From positions 27,215,068 to 27,279,067 of the forward strand of contig NC_090952.1 in assembly GCF_040807025.1 (NCBI RefSeq): 64,000 nt of DNA. Reading direction: 5' to 3'. Below the pieces are notes generated by a model. The model was not told the DNA's origin, did not search any database, and worked only from the letters and a program-made list of their open reading frames with translations. Every line of letters starts with the position of its first letter. Position 1 is the stretch's first letter. The stretch is from Struthio camelus (taxonomy: Eukaryota; Chordata; Aves; Struthioniformes; Struthionidae). The position numbers and the translations under genes are program-made. Below, in pieces: positions 46,539 to 58,473 of the stretch.

Positions 46539-49500
46539 TTCAGCATAAGCTTACAGTTAGCATTACTTAGAAGCTTTTCTTAACAGAAGCTTGAAATAGT
46601 AGGACTGGTAAACATAAATTCTTGTACCTTGGCAGCTTGATCACAGAGAAAACCCATAGAGATGTTAATACTGGATGGAGAAAGCATCACAAAGCCAGTG
46701 GATCTCTTTGGAAGAGAAGGAGATAAGCGAAAACATTACAGTTGCATTTCACTGTAGGACCCTGCTGACCGGCCTTTCTGTAATTTAGGTGCTATCAGAG
46801 CATAGTCTGCATGTAGTTGTTGGGTGCCAGTGTGATGTGCTGACCCACTTGCTCTGAAGACCCAGCCAGGCTGCTAGTTGTGCTCCAGCTGGTGAGAGAG
46901 GCCACTGCGCTAACCAGTTTTCTTTTTCTCACTCTGGTTTGTCCTTAGGTATGGGTATTCTTATATAATTGAAGAAAACCTACTCTGAGCATGAAACCAA
47001 GACTTAAACCCTTATGAATTCTTAAAGTAAGTGGGTTCTAATTTGATTATAACTTCTAATTTTTGCTGCTTTAAAATGAAAACCTTTTTGAGAATCTGGG
47101 GGATTTGGAAGAAAGCATTTGAGACTGGTATAATGCCTCTCTATTTAAAGCCTGTTCAGACACTGAGGAGTAGGGTCTGCAGGGCTCCATGTCAAAGAAG
47201 GTAGAAGTTCAGAACTGGCTTCTTAAAAAAAAAAATCAAATCCTAGACTAAAAGCAAACTTCCTTATCTTCCCCTCTTCCCTGAGGTCAGTAGAAGAACC
47301 CCACATGGTCTTGATGGCATTGGACTGAGCCCCAGATTTCCAAGAAGCTCAGCTGTCAGATGACCCCACGTAAATCAAACCATACCTAATCCCAGTTGGT
47401 GTTGGACTCTAGCTGAGAAGCGATAATTGGCTTTGAACTAGAATTGGACTCCACACTTTCTAATTTCAGGCTGGACTTTTGGGGGGTTTTTTTGGTTTTG
47501 TTTTGTTTTTTCTCTTTTTTGGCATGCAAAGCTTTCATGAAACGTTTTTGGTTTTTCTGTTTACTCTTCCCAAGAAGAACACAGATGTTTCCCAGATCTG
47601 TTAGTAATTCTTGGGTTCCTCTTCTACATCAGTCTCTCCCCCCATCTCTACTTTTCCCAGGGCTTCTCAGTATCTTTGCATCTAGATAAAAACATTTTTA
47701 GCCACAGTGGATGATAAAACACATTGTCTTGGATAGCTTTATCTGGTAAATGCATGGTGCAACCATTTTTTCTGAGAACTATTGTACAGTTAAAAAAAAA
47801 AGAAACCACTAGTTCGTGGTCAAAACATGCACAGTGATGTGAGAAATTTGACCAACAAAACAATGTTGTCAGGATGTAAAGATCAGACACGATGATTCTC
47901 CTTTCTTGCTTTCTAACTGAAAAGAGAATGACTGGAAGAAGCATGAAACAGTCACGGTATTAGGAATTTCAAGTTAGTTCTATTAACATGTATTAATTAG
48001 ATTGCCACAGAGCAGAAAGCATCACCCTTCACCAAAGCAGTATCCTGCCTTTTGTCATTGGTCTCAACAGATGCTGCAGAGGAAGGAAGGATCTGCCTTC
48101 TGCAATGTATGTGGCTGTGAGACAGCATGTGTTAAAGCGGGGAGGGAAATTCCAGCGAGAGCATGTGAGAGAGGCAGCCAGGGCTGAGCACTGTTCAACT
48201 GGTCATACTGTGGCTGCAGAGTGACTGACGGTGTGTTAAGACAGCTCAGAAAAGTAAGAAGTCGCTGTGCTCTGAAAGGTGGCGCCGTGAAAGAGGTATA
48301 GGAAAACGAAAGGGATAAACATGTCCTGAGCATTTGCAGAGCAGCTTGCAGGAGGAGGAAGGGACAGTGACCAGACAGAGCTTATGGCCAACTGAAGGTG
48401 TCCAGCACAGACACCGAGGACGAAGTCTGCCCTTGAACCATAGGACAGGCACTGCGGGGCGGGGAGCGCGAAGCAGGACTGCCTGCATGTGCAGTCAAGC
48501 CAAATCTGCAAACAGGAAATGTTCGTTATTTGCTGGCAATGTGGTTTCTTGTTAACACTGACAAAAGTAATTAATCCTACTCTCCCGGGGAGTGCATGGA
48601 TAACAGCAGCCAAACGTATTCCTGCCTGCTTAAAGCACAGATTAAAGCTATTGCAGGAGAGAGAGGAGCTCTCTCAGAAACAGAGAGCCAAACAACAGAG
48701 GGAGGGTTTTAATTCCCGCTGTGATGCTGTTTAAATATGAGCCCCTTCACAGTAAGGTCTGAACTGGTCTCCTCACACAGCTTAGTAGCCTCTTCTGTTA
48801 CAGCCATATTTTTCAAACTACATATTTAACCCCCAAACTAAGCCACCCTTCTTCTCATAGCAATTTTTTCAGAGAAGACTGTTTATAACTTTCCTCTGAA
48901 AGTGGCTGAGAACAGTTCACAGCTGCTTTCTGCTTACATACACTGGGGCTAGACCCAGTGAAGGCAGAAGCCTGCGTTGCAGCCCAGGGGAGGCAGGCGC
49001 CCGAGGAGAGCCAGCCCTGTGAGCAGGGAGCTCAGAGCAAAAGCTCAGCCTGTGGGTATGTGATCTTTCCCTCTCTCTTTCGGCTCAGTGAATCCTGAAT
49101 TCTTGGCTGCGCGTCTGGAAGAGCTGAGAAAGGAAGGGTGGAGAAGGCATCCGCCTCCTAAAAAGGAATAATTTACCAGTAATGCAGTAATCAGGGCAGT
49201 CTCCTGCAAGGGATGTGACAGCCCTGAGCCCAAATGGGTGCTCCATCCACACAGAAATTACAAACAAGGGATGGCAGTACCACCACCACCACTGCCAGCT
49301 ACGTGGTTTGACGGAATAGCTCTCTCCTGGGTTCCAGCGGGATTTACGCATGAGCTCGGTGTTCAACAGCTCCAGAAAGGGGCAGTTCCAGGCACGTGGC
49401 ACAATTCTAGGGATCTGATCTGGGGAAAGAAAAATGCCCAGTGTCTGCAGTGCTGGGGCACATCCAGGCCAGTGGCTGCTGCGTGTGACTGCGATTTTGG

Positions 49501-50231
49501 TACCTTTGTTCTACCAAAACCTCATTTAAGAAGGCCAAGTCCTTTGTTCAAGCTCAGCTTTGAGTGCTCGGGAGTGTGACTGCTGATGAAAAGCTGATCG
49601 CTCAGGGAAAACAATCAAGAGATTTCCCCATGTAGGTCACCAAAGAAAGCTCTGAGAAAAAATGCTTTCTTCTCAGCCAATTTCTTGGCAAGACAGTAAA
49701 CCTGAGTAAAGGGCTGCTAATGCTAGCACACAGATGGTGCAGCTGCATGACCTGCAGCAATGACCTGCTGTGAAGTCACCGAGGTTTCACATTTGTTCAC
49801 AGAATTTTCATTTTGCAGTGGCATGCCTGGGAACGGCCTGTCCTCCTGTGTAAACCTGTCGTTTACTCTCCACTGCATGTCCTGAGTAACTTGACTGAAG
49901 TGTAAGCACCCTGGCCAGGATCCAAACCAGCTGTGGCCTACTGGATAATCCAGCAGTGCACGAATCCCAGGGCCTCCCCGCACTGTAATCACTGCAGCAG
50001 GCATTGCCTTCAAACCATTAGCCAAGAGCAGGGCGGCTGTAACAGCACAGTTCCTAGCATGAGCTGTCTGGATATTTATGCAGCTTTGTGGGCAGGCTTC
50101 ATAGCCCACACTGTTTTATCAGCTGTGGCTAGATTGCTATTAGTTCCCCAGGCAGCAGGTCTGAAGGCTTCTGAGGTATGAGATGAAGCACAGACACGTG
50201 TCTGTGCATTTACATAACTCCCCTGATATAG
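46539..50231. other. Non-coding stretch, no gene seen
   Basis: Mixed composition without recognisable coding sequence. A T/G-rich strip with runs of TTTTGG-like sequence is at about 47480-47520. No transposon beyond the neighbouring CR1 is recognised. Confidence 0.55.
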
Positions 50232-50347
50232 CAGTTCAGCACCTTACAGCTCTTAATGTGTTCAGCCTATTAGCCAAGGCAGTGGTATTAGCCCCGTTTC
50301 ACAGATAGGGGATCAAGGAACTGCAAAGACTAAGACAAGTGGCTTCT
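50232..50347 (-). mobile_element. MIR-like ancient SINE fossil (reverse orientation)
   Basis: On the plus strand, GTATTAGCCCCGTTTCACAG followed by ATAGGGGATCAAGGAACTGC and CTAAGACAAGTGGC reads like the reverse complement of MIR (TATTATCCCCATTTTACAG, ATGAGGAAACTGAGGC, TTAAGTGACTTGC). The preceding AGCACCTTACAG and TTAATGTGTTCAG fit the next part of the consensus. Boundaries are approximate. Confidence 0.5.
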
Positions 50348-53300
50348 GATTTCTCATGTTGAACTTGGTCTCTTCACCCACACAACCCTTCGTGTTAGTG
50401 TTTATTCAGCTCTACCGTTGCAGCTGGCTCCCCTAGTGAGAGAACTTAACATGCAGAGGCTGATTCTCACTGCAGTGTTGCTGATGGATGCAACTGTGCC
50501 AAACCAGCTGGCTGGCCCACAGTCCTCCAGAAAGTCCTCACAGATTTTAGGGCCTTTTAGCCTTCCTAAAGACTCAGAGTGTCTCCAGCATACCATGGCA
50601 GGTCTCAGACCACTCGCTTCCAAACAGCAACTGGTTCTCAATCCATTCTCTGACCCATCTAGAAAGAGGTATAGCAGATGAGCCATTAGCAAGTGCATCT
50701 TGCGTTGCAGGACAAATCAGCTCTCTTCACTGTCTGCACTTGCTAACCTAAACACGGTCACTAGGGCTGGCTCCCAGACTTTCCTGTCTACCATCCTATC
50801 TTTCCTATCTGCCATCTTTCCCATCTACTTGCTTATGTGCCACTCTGGCTAGAGTTTTTTCTAAGCAATCCTTAGAAAAAAAGACTGAAAGGCATAAGGC
50901 CAGTAAAGGCAGATAGATACAGAACTGCAATGAGCATTTTGGGTGCAGTATTGCAGGAAGGTAGGCCCGTTTGGTGTTCATTGCACTGCGTGTTCTCAGG
51001 TCCTAGAACTGCCAGCTTTGGTCGTTTTCTGTTATGGCAAAAAACAAGGCTGCTTCCATGACCTCTTCCCCTGCCACCACTCTTGGAGTGGTCCACATCA
51101 GAAAGGACTACAGATGAGGCAGATGAAAGACATGTGCTGAGCACCAGCAGAGAATTTCTGGAGTTCCTCAGAGCCCTGGCCCCAGAGCAGAGAGAGGTAT
51201 CTGAGAAGAACCTGGAGAGGAAGGTGGAGAACCAGCAGCAGCTGCCATGCATATAACTGCTCACACACAGCTCACAGCTCTTTCAGAAGCTGTTTTGGCC
51301 TTGAATCTTGCCACTGCTGAAGCTGCAGTTGATAGCTTCTACTGTGGAAACGCGCATGCCCTTCTGCCTCTCTCTGCTTCTGGAGGGCCTCGTTGCTCAG
51401 TGGAGCCTCATGGAAGGTAGGACCCTATGAGAGCATGCAGGCAGGATGCAGAGCAGGAGGAGTGGGAGGTGAAGACCAACACTGGGCACATGCTGTCTGT
51501 GCTTGGAGGAGGCCAGCAGAGATCTGCTGAGAGGAAAGGATCAGCGCGGGGTTTACGAGAGCACGTTCCCCACACCACGTTCGGCAGCCAAGGTGGCAGG
51601 GGAAGAGAGGCAAGAGGCCTCTACTGAGCAGAGACAAGGTACTGGTTCACTAGAAAAGGAAGAGGACTTTTTTAGGGCCCAGTGTGAGAATGACTCAGTG
51701 TCAGTGTTTTGTGCAAAAGTCTGAAAGGCTGCAGGATTCCACAACCACTTCATAGCAGTGATGTTTGCCACCTGTTGCTAAATCTTCATGCTAAATCAAT
51801 AGGCCTAAAAGGCCCTGAACAGCCTCACCTGGGGCCTCCACCCACCCTGCCCATGGCCTGAGGGCTCCATTTAAGCTTAACCTGGGGCTCTTACATCCTC
51901 TCCAGGTTGTGCTGTAGGAGTGTATGTCTCCAGGTTTGCCTCTTGGACAGACTCAGACCTGCAGTGTGAGTAGCTTCTCTCTTAGAGGGACCCCCTTGGT
52001 TGTATGCTGTAGTTTGTCTCTAGCCCTGGCTGTGCCTTGGCTCCTGGAGGGACTTTGGACCTCTGTTGTAGCCTTGTCTCCTGTCCTATCTCTGGCCTGG
52101 TCTTCTTTTGCTCCTGCCTGGGCTCCCTGGGTCTGGCTCATTGCTTGCCGCGTCTGGAACTGTCAATGGAGCCTATTGCCAGCATCTGGCTCTGCTGCCA
52201 TGGGACTGCACCTGATGGTGAGGGTGCTGCCTGTGCTAGGGTCACCCTGGCCCCTAGGTCACCTTCCCTTAGGGAGCAGTAGGCCCTTGTCATCCCTTAC
52301 AGTGTTCTGTTTTGCTTAAAGTTTTACATAACTTCCTGAGGTTGCCTGAATAGCTGCTTCCTCTCAAATAAAGGGGTAAGAGCAAATAAGACTTTCAAAC
52401 TTTGAAGTAAGATGCTAGAGAGGCTAGTTTTAGGTTTTTGGAACAGATGCAGAACTGAGTGAGATATCTGTGATTCCCATGTGTTCCCTGGGGAGGGGGA
52501 GTGCTCTCCAATTGGGACCTGGAGTAGCCAATATCATGTGCCTGAGGTGAGGTGAGAAGGAACACTTAGCAGAGGGCCCCCTTTCCCCCCCCCCCCTTTT
52601 TTTTATTTTTAAAGAAAATGCTGCCTCTGTTACCATGTGGAGATTTGATGGCTCCTGCCATCAAACTGTGGGTGTCTTTGGAGTTCATGCTCTCTGGAGG
52701 ATGGTCTGTAAGGGTCCTGTGAGGGCCACAAGTGAGTGCTCCGTTGCTCGGTCAAGCCCAGCATGCTTTGGCCAAGTGCTGAGTCAATCGCCTCCTACAA
52801 TTTCAGGCACGCAGTGGAGCTCTGAGCTATTTCTTTTGGTTACCAAAAATAAATGGGTATGTTTAGGGTGTGATTGTTTTAGATGTCTATTGCGGGAGAA
52901 GATAATTGTAAGTGCCTGTTTTTATCGGTGACTAAAAGGAAGTCTAGATGACCAGTTGGGACCTGAAGTCATGCAGGTTGTATCCCATGCCCTGTGTCTG
53001 GAGCTGCTGTAAGGCTGAAGTGTGAAGCGCCTGTAGAGTTTAGATACTAACAGTAGGAGAAACTGTAGGACCTCCGTTTTGGATTTAAGCCCCTAAATTT
53101 CACTGAAGTCCTCTGTTAACTCCCCAAATCTATTTTTGCTATAGGCTGACATACCCGACACAAATGTCAGAAGCAGGAACTGGGCCCTTGTCTCTCTCAA
53201 GCCAGTGGCTTTCCAGCTACTGGACTGTATTTTTGCCCTTTCAAACATGAAATCACAAGTAAAGGGACTGCCTAGTCCTTCTTACCTCTGTGACCTGTTT

Positions 53301-54129
53301 CCTGCTCTCTGGCAGGCATGGCTGTGGGGTTCATTCTAATCTCATACAGTTGTGTTCACAGGGTAAATTATTTTATAACTATGACTTATTAGCTTCTTGG
53401 GTTTATTTGCTATTTTAAGTTGGTTTTTTTTCAGCTTCAAACTCTGGCTAAATGGACTTTCCCTTGCTGAAAACTTGTCTTCAGAACAGGAAGGAACTTG
53501 ACTTTGTAAAGATTTATGTCCCTTTTAACCTAATTATGTGACTATTTGTAATAATAAGCTTCAGTTCCACTTCATATAGTAAAATTTCTTCTGTAAGCAG
53601 TTATTTGCCTCAGGCTATGAGGTATCTGCTACTGAAACTCAATGAATTTATATGTATAAAAAAATGAAAATGTGTTAAAAGTCTGGGCCCTGTCCTGAAA
53701 TCTTTGGAAAAGTCTATGTGGGGCAAGAAATGTGACATATGTGAAGACTGTTAAACCCTTAAACTTATTCTTTTCAAAGTTAAAACTTGTTTTAAAGGTT
53801 GTTTTCCTAAAATAAAAAAAACTGGAGTGGGGAGAAATACGTATTTGTAGATGTAGAGAGAGCAGAGGATTATTTCACTGTTATTAAGGCAATATGAAAT
53901 TAGGAAAAGGTGTTGCTTTGAAACAAGAAACTTAACTTTGACAAAATCATGATTTAAAAAAAAAAAAGTAACCCCTTGACTCCGTTTTAGTCTGACAGAC
54001 ATTAAGGAATCATTCTCATCCAAGCAGGCGTCCCTTTGTCAGCACACGCGTGCCCAAAGCGCTTGAGCAACGATTCACCTCGTCTAGCGCTGCGTCTCCC
54101 CATTTTCTTTATTCTTCCCCCCCCTTATT
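50348..54129. other. Non-coding stretch, no gene seen
   Basis: No coding sequence is recognised. The 51.9-52.3 kb segment is rich in CCTGG/CTCTG words and has a 131-codon open frame of low complexity that looks compositional. A C12/T8 tract lies at about 52587-52608. AATAAA-like words at about 52367 could belong to an old transcript or element. Confidence 0.5.
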
Positions 54130-55060
54130 TTTCTCTCTCGGTGGTTGTTTTTTTCTTTAATTAAAAATATAATTGGACGGGCAACAATAGCAGGCCTTCC
54201 TGCCTCCTGCCCTTCCTCCTCCTCCTCCCCAGAGGATGTCGTCCTGCAGGAAGCCAGGCGGCTGCCGAAGCCAACCGACAGCCCCGTCAGCCGCAGGAGC
54301 AGAGGAAACCAGCGTCTGCTGAGTTGCCAGCGTCTCTGGTGGTCATAAATGAGTCATAATTTGCTATATTTGTGCGGCCGGGGCAGAAGCTGTTGCTGTG
54401 GCCGGTTTGCCCTCGCTGGCTGTGCCGGCGCCTCGCGCCCGCCAGCGTTGGCGCTGGGTGAGGGAGGGCGCGAGGCTGACATGTACAGTGGGTGCTGTTG
54501 CATGGACTCTATCTTTAGATAGCCTCCTTCCCCCTCCTCCCCCCGCTGTCAGTTGTTTTTTTTAGCCACATATTTCTTTTGTGTACAACAGACCAAAAGA
54601 AGAAGCGACGGCTTCAGAGCACGTACCTGAAGCATAAAAACATGGCGACCGTCACGGCAGTGAGCCAGCCCCCAGCTGGCGGCGGCTGCTCCCTGCCTCG
54701 TGCCACGGCCCTCGCTTCCCCTGCAGGTGTTGCCGCACTCCGCTGCCCTGAGCTGCCACAGGCCCCGGTGGCTTCCCCCTCCCTGGGGAAGCTGGAGGGG
54801 GGCGGGACGTGCCAGAAGGGCCTCGGCAACCATCTTGGCAGTGCCGCCTAGGCAGAGGCGAGGGCGGCCGCCTCGGGGTGGGCGGCTGCTTCACACTAGT
54901 TTCATTCCCCCCTGGCTCTGCTGCCCCCACGCAGGGCTCGAGCGGGGCTGCGGTGGGTGGGCAAGCCCCCGGCTCGTAGCACGGCCGCCACCGCTGTGGT
55001 GAGGGCTGTGGAGGTCGCCGTCGCACCCAGCGCCGTGTTTCAGCTCTGGCCTCCGGGTGC
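54130..55060. promoter_or_regulatory. CpG island with clustered regulatory-looking motifs
   Basis: A CpG-rich block about 0.9 kb long in AT-rich surroundings. It begins with an AT-rich segment, then holds an AP-1 consensus TGAGTCA (54350-54356) next to a repeated GTCATAA, a MEF2-like CTATATTTG (about 54364), a stem-loop at 54430-54476 and the palindrome CTATCTTTAGATAG (54509-54522). An ATG in good context (AACATGGCG, at 54642) is followed after six codons by a possible splice donor GCA|GTGAGC (54659/54660). This could be a promoter with a first coding exon on the plus strand, but no protein family is recognised. Confidence 0.45.
54430..54476. repeat. GC-rich stem-loop with 11-bp perfect outer stem
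   Basis: GCCTCGCGCCC (54430-54440) pairs exactly with GGGCGCGAGGC (54466-54476). Nested inside, CCAGCG (54442-54447) and CGCTGG (54452-54457) pair around TTGG. The internal loop is unequal, 1 versus 8 bases. Confidence 0.75.
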
Positions 55061-55129
55061 CTGAGAAGGTGGCCTGTTTCTGTTAACTACATGCAGCAAC
55101 ACGACAGCCAGCACTCCTGATCGTGGTCT

Positions 55130-56204
55130 CTCTGCACAAGCTTAGCTGAACTCCTTGCATGGCCTCTGTTCTCCGTTTTCCCCTCTGCACCTCTCCTGAC
55201 AATAAAGACAGGTGTTTTTTTGCTTTCCTTCTCATCTTCCACTAGCTTTTTTCTCCCCCCTGATCTCTGCTACCTCAAACCTTTTTAAATCCGCTCTGTG
55301 GTTATCTGTTTTGGTGTTTTCCTTTCACCAGTACTTTTCTACCTCCTTGTACCCCTCGGTTCTGGAGACTCTTATTACGCAGGCAAGCCACCTTTATCTT
55401 TACATCTCCTATGTTTGTTTTCACTACTGTTTCTGCCTGCCTGCACTTATTTCACATTTATTTCCTGTTTCATCAGCTTTCTTTATCTATCCACTACCCT
55501 TTGTGTCTGAAATCCTTACTGTGTCTCTAGAAAAGCCTTCATTACTCACAGCCTCTTCAGGTTTGTCCTCCAGGCCTCCTTCCTGCCTCTGATCAGGTCT
55601 GGTTTTACCTCCTTCACTTCTGATGCTTCCCATCCCACCTTTGTGCACCAACACCCCTTTCTCCCCTTCTTCCTCATGTCCTGGTTGTTGACAGCTATCT
55701 TCACTCAGCTCTTCCTCATCAGCCACCTTCTCCAGTGTCAGCTTTTGTTTCTTCCTCTTCTCCTTGCAGGCTTCTCTCCTCGCCCTCCAAGACCTCAGTG
55801 ATTCATCTTGAGCTTTTGCTCCTTTCTCATCTTGCATGGTCCAGCCTGACAACTCCAGGCTCTGTCTTTTTATCCCATGCTCTTTCTGGTTCTGTATATA
55901 TCTAGCAAGAATTGCATTACCTTTTCCTACTGTATATGTGATTTCTTCTTTCTTGCTAATTCTGTGCTGTTGTACTTAACAGTTCTTCTCCAGATTAATC
56001 AAATTCCAACCCATAATTCTAATTGCTTCTTGTGGAGTGAAATAAGGTGACAAGACCTTACTTCTTCCTGCCTCTGAATCTCCCTTCACATAGCATATCT
56101 CAACTTCTTTTCCCCCAAGAGAAATGATTAAAGCACGCAACCATTGCTTGATCACCTTGTCCATCCAGGTCTTCCTTATTATTCTCTTCCTCTAACCTTC
56201 CTTT
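55130..56204. other. Long pyrimidine-rich (plus strand) segment
   Basis: About 1.1 kb in which the plus strand is strongly T and C rich, so the minus strand has a 121-codon Lys/Glu-rich open frame (55487-55852) that I attribute to composition. The bias continues into the L2-like fossil that follows. It may be the 5' part of the same decayed element, but I cannot align it. Confidence 0.4.
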
Positions 56205-56640
56205 TTGCCCTAAACATTCTATTGAAGCTGCTCTTGTCAAAGCATCAAATCATGTTTTGAAGAGCCAGTTCTTAAAGGTGGTACTGTTTTCAATCTCCCT
56301 GTCTCCTCAGCCAGCACTGATCCAACAGTGCTCTTCCTAAAGTATTTGTCTTCCCTTGGTAACCAAAATGCCGTAGTATCCTGGTTTTCCTCTTATGTCT
56401 CTAGTCTGTTTTTTGGTACATCTTTCTCCCTGAATTTTGTAGGGTTCCTAGAGGGCTTCATCCTTCATTCTACTCTCCTGCTGCAAGTAATCTCTGGATA
56501 ATCTCACCCTCAAATACAAATAAAATCTTTGTCTACGCTGTCTACGCTTAATCTACAGAATTAACTGGGTGCTTCTGGCCAACCTCCTCTTGTCCAAGCC
56601 AGAATCTTAGGAGGACCGGACATCAACTTCAGCACAGTGG
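56205..56640 (+). mobile_element. Decayed L2-like LINE, reverse-transcriptase region
   Basis: Read on the plus strand, a series of words keeps the order seen in L2 reverse transcriptase. TGAAGCTGCTCTTGTCAAAG (ETALVKA) comes first, then a TCAGCCAGCACTGATCCAAC stretch where the family has AAFDTVD. Next come CTTCCCTTGG and a CCTGGTTTTCCTCTTATGTC stretch (WF-SYL), then GGGTTCCTAGAGG where GVPQGS is expected. Frameshifts and stops interrupt every frame, so it is long dead. Recognition is by eye against remembered consensus; a CR1/L3-type relative is the alternative. Confidence 0.45.
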
Positions 56641-58380
56641 TTCTTCTGTTCCATTTCTTCCATTTTGATCACAGGAGATAGCTATAGCCATACCAGACGA
56701 CAAAAAATTGTGCTATCGTATCAGCTAGCAAAGTTATTGGCAAGTCATGATAACTCAACATGCTAATGTGTGTGAAAACAGCACATAACCCCCACGTTTT
56801 CATTAATATTGTAATATGCTCGAGTAAAAAGCACAGCTTTTTCTGTTGGGTTGTTTGTTTGCCTTAAGGAATGGAGACTTAACATCTTAAAAGAATCATG
56901 AACAATTGGTTGCTGTTAATCAGTAATGGACTGTTCCCCAAACATCATGAACAAAGGATTGTCCCAGGCTGTCACCTTCCTCTCCTTTAGATGGTCCTAT
57001 TTAGGACACCCAGCTGTTACCACAAAGGACTTTTGTCTCTTAATATTTAGCTCCTGTTCCCCTGAAAAGAACCATGCCAGCTGATCTTGTCCGGAAGTTG
57101 ATGGTAAACTGCAAAAGCACTTGGATATGTTCATGACTAGAGCAACAAGATGGAAGCAGGCTGGGTCACTGCTCAGAGCTTTCAGGACTGCCTGTGTTCC
57201 ATTACAAAAGGGAAAAGAAAATCTGCCGTCCAGCAGAGTGACATTATACTTTGTCAAGGCAAAGCACTAGTGCTTCCAATTTGGGATTCAGTAATAGCTT
57301 TCTAAGGGATGTGAAAGTAGGGGCAAAAAGAGCTATGCTCTTGTAAACAACAAAGGAGAAATAATTTGGCTTAGGTTTACGTTTTGACTTTTCTTTTTTT
57401 TTTTTCCAACCTCTTGAGTGTGTCGTCTTTGAAGCTCAGACAGTTTCACCTCAGCTTTTTGAGGAATCTGAGGGTCTTTCAGATAGCTTTTCTTATCAAT
57501 GTTGCCTATCAACTATGTTTAGTAATGAAGGCACGAGCGGTTCAGCCTTCTTGTCTAACAGTCACTCTTTAGCCCATCTTGTTGCAATATGCCTTTTAAA
57601 ATTATTAGATTTGGTTTTTTTTTTTCCTGAACACTAATCACATATCATTTGCACTTTTTAATGTGCTAGTAATTTTATGAACAAATGACTGGTGAGTCTA
57701 AAAATAGTTCTTAAAAAAGTCTCCTATAATGGCCAACTTCCCTTTGAGGGCAATGACAATTTGGATTGGGAATTAACAAGCGAAATCACTACAAGGCATA
57801 CTTGGTACCTCAGTTTTTTCAGAAGCTGTATATTGCTAATTCCCGACACTTATATACTGCTGTTGTCTTTTACCTACTTGCAGGCTTGTGGCTCTGCTAT
57901 CACAGTAATTACCGAGGGGTGGCTCTGGGTGCAATTTTAAGAGCATTTTGATAATCCATGTCTCATTTCTCAAGGCAAGGATGGAAGGAGGTCTAGAAAA
58001 CAGTCACAGCTGGAGTTTGTTCCTCACCTGAGCCTCATTCTCATGTCTAAAGCAGGATGGGGAAGCCAGGAGAGGGCAGACCTGTGGGAGGAACAGATTG
58101 AACTGCTTGGTTTAGAATGGCTCTGGCTTTCCAAAATTGTACCATTCAATTTTGTTTATCTCAGCACCTATTTGAGAGGATGATATTGTTGCCTGCCAGT
58201 AAGTACATTAAAGAAGTAAATGGAGTGTTGTAAGAAAGAAACCTTATTTCTACACAGGAATGTTAGAGCATAGTTGGGAAAACGGGCTGAGCTGTTTGGA
58301 GTGGTAAGCAGGAACCAGACCCTAATGCCTAGGAGTAGCTGGTGCTCTGCAATGCTTGTAGATCTTACAAAACAGTGGGG
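56641..58380. other. Non-coding stretch, no gene seen
   Basis: AT-rich with poly-T runs at about 57395-57406 and 57617-57627. A weak MIR-like word series (CCTGAGCCTCATTCTCATG then AGGATGGGGA) is at about 58027-58065 but is too short to call. Confidence 0.5.
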
Positions 58381-58473
58381 CTCTCATTTACTGGCTGAAC
58401 TTCCTAAGTCAATGCTTTCTCTGGTCCTCTGTTCTTCTTTCTGAACACATGAGGGCAGTACATACCTTACACA
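58381..58473 (+). mobile_element. MIR-like ancient SINE fossil
   Basis: CATTTACTGGCTGAACTTCC, then TAAGTCAATGCTTTCTCTGG, then TCCTCTGTTCTTC, then ATGAGGGCAGTACATACC and CTTACAC follow the MIR core in order: CACTTACTAGCTGTGTGACC, CAAGTCACTTAACCTCTCTG, CCTCAGTTTCCTC, ATGAGG..AATACCTACC. This is the longest of the three MIR-like matches. The true left end may reach about 58340. Confidence 0.55.

Noticed and set aside
51924-52319. A 131-codon hydrophobic plus-strand frame
   Set aside because: Repetitive CCTGG/CTCTG composition gives Leu, Trp and Ser runs; no signal peptide followed by a domain and no family match.
55487-55852. A 121-codon Lys/Glu-rich minus-strand frame
   Set aside because: It follows from the pyrimidine bias of the plus strand; no domain, and the neighbouring sequence reads better as a plus-strand L2-like fossil. 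A decayed retroelement gag was considered, but no motif supports it.
58027-58065. A fourth MIR-like match
   Set aside because: Too short and without neighbouring consensus segments in order.
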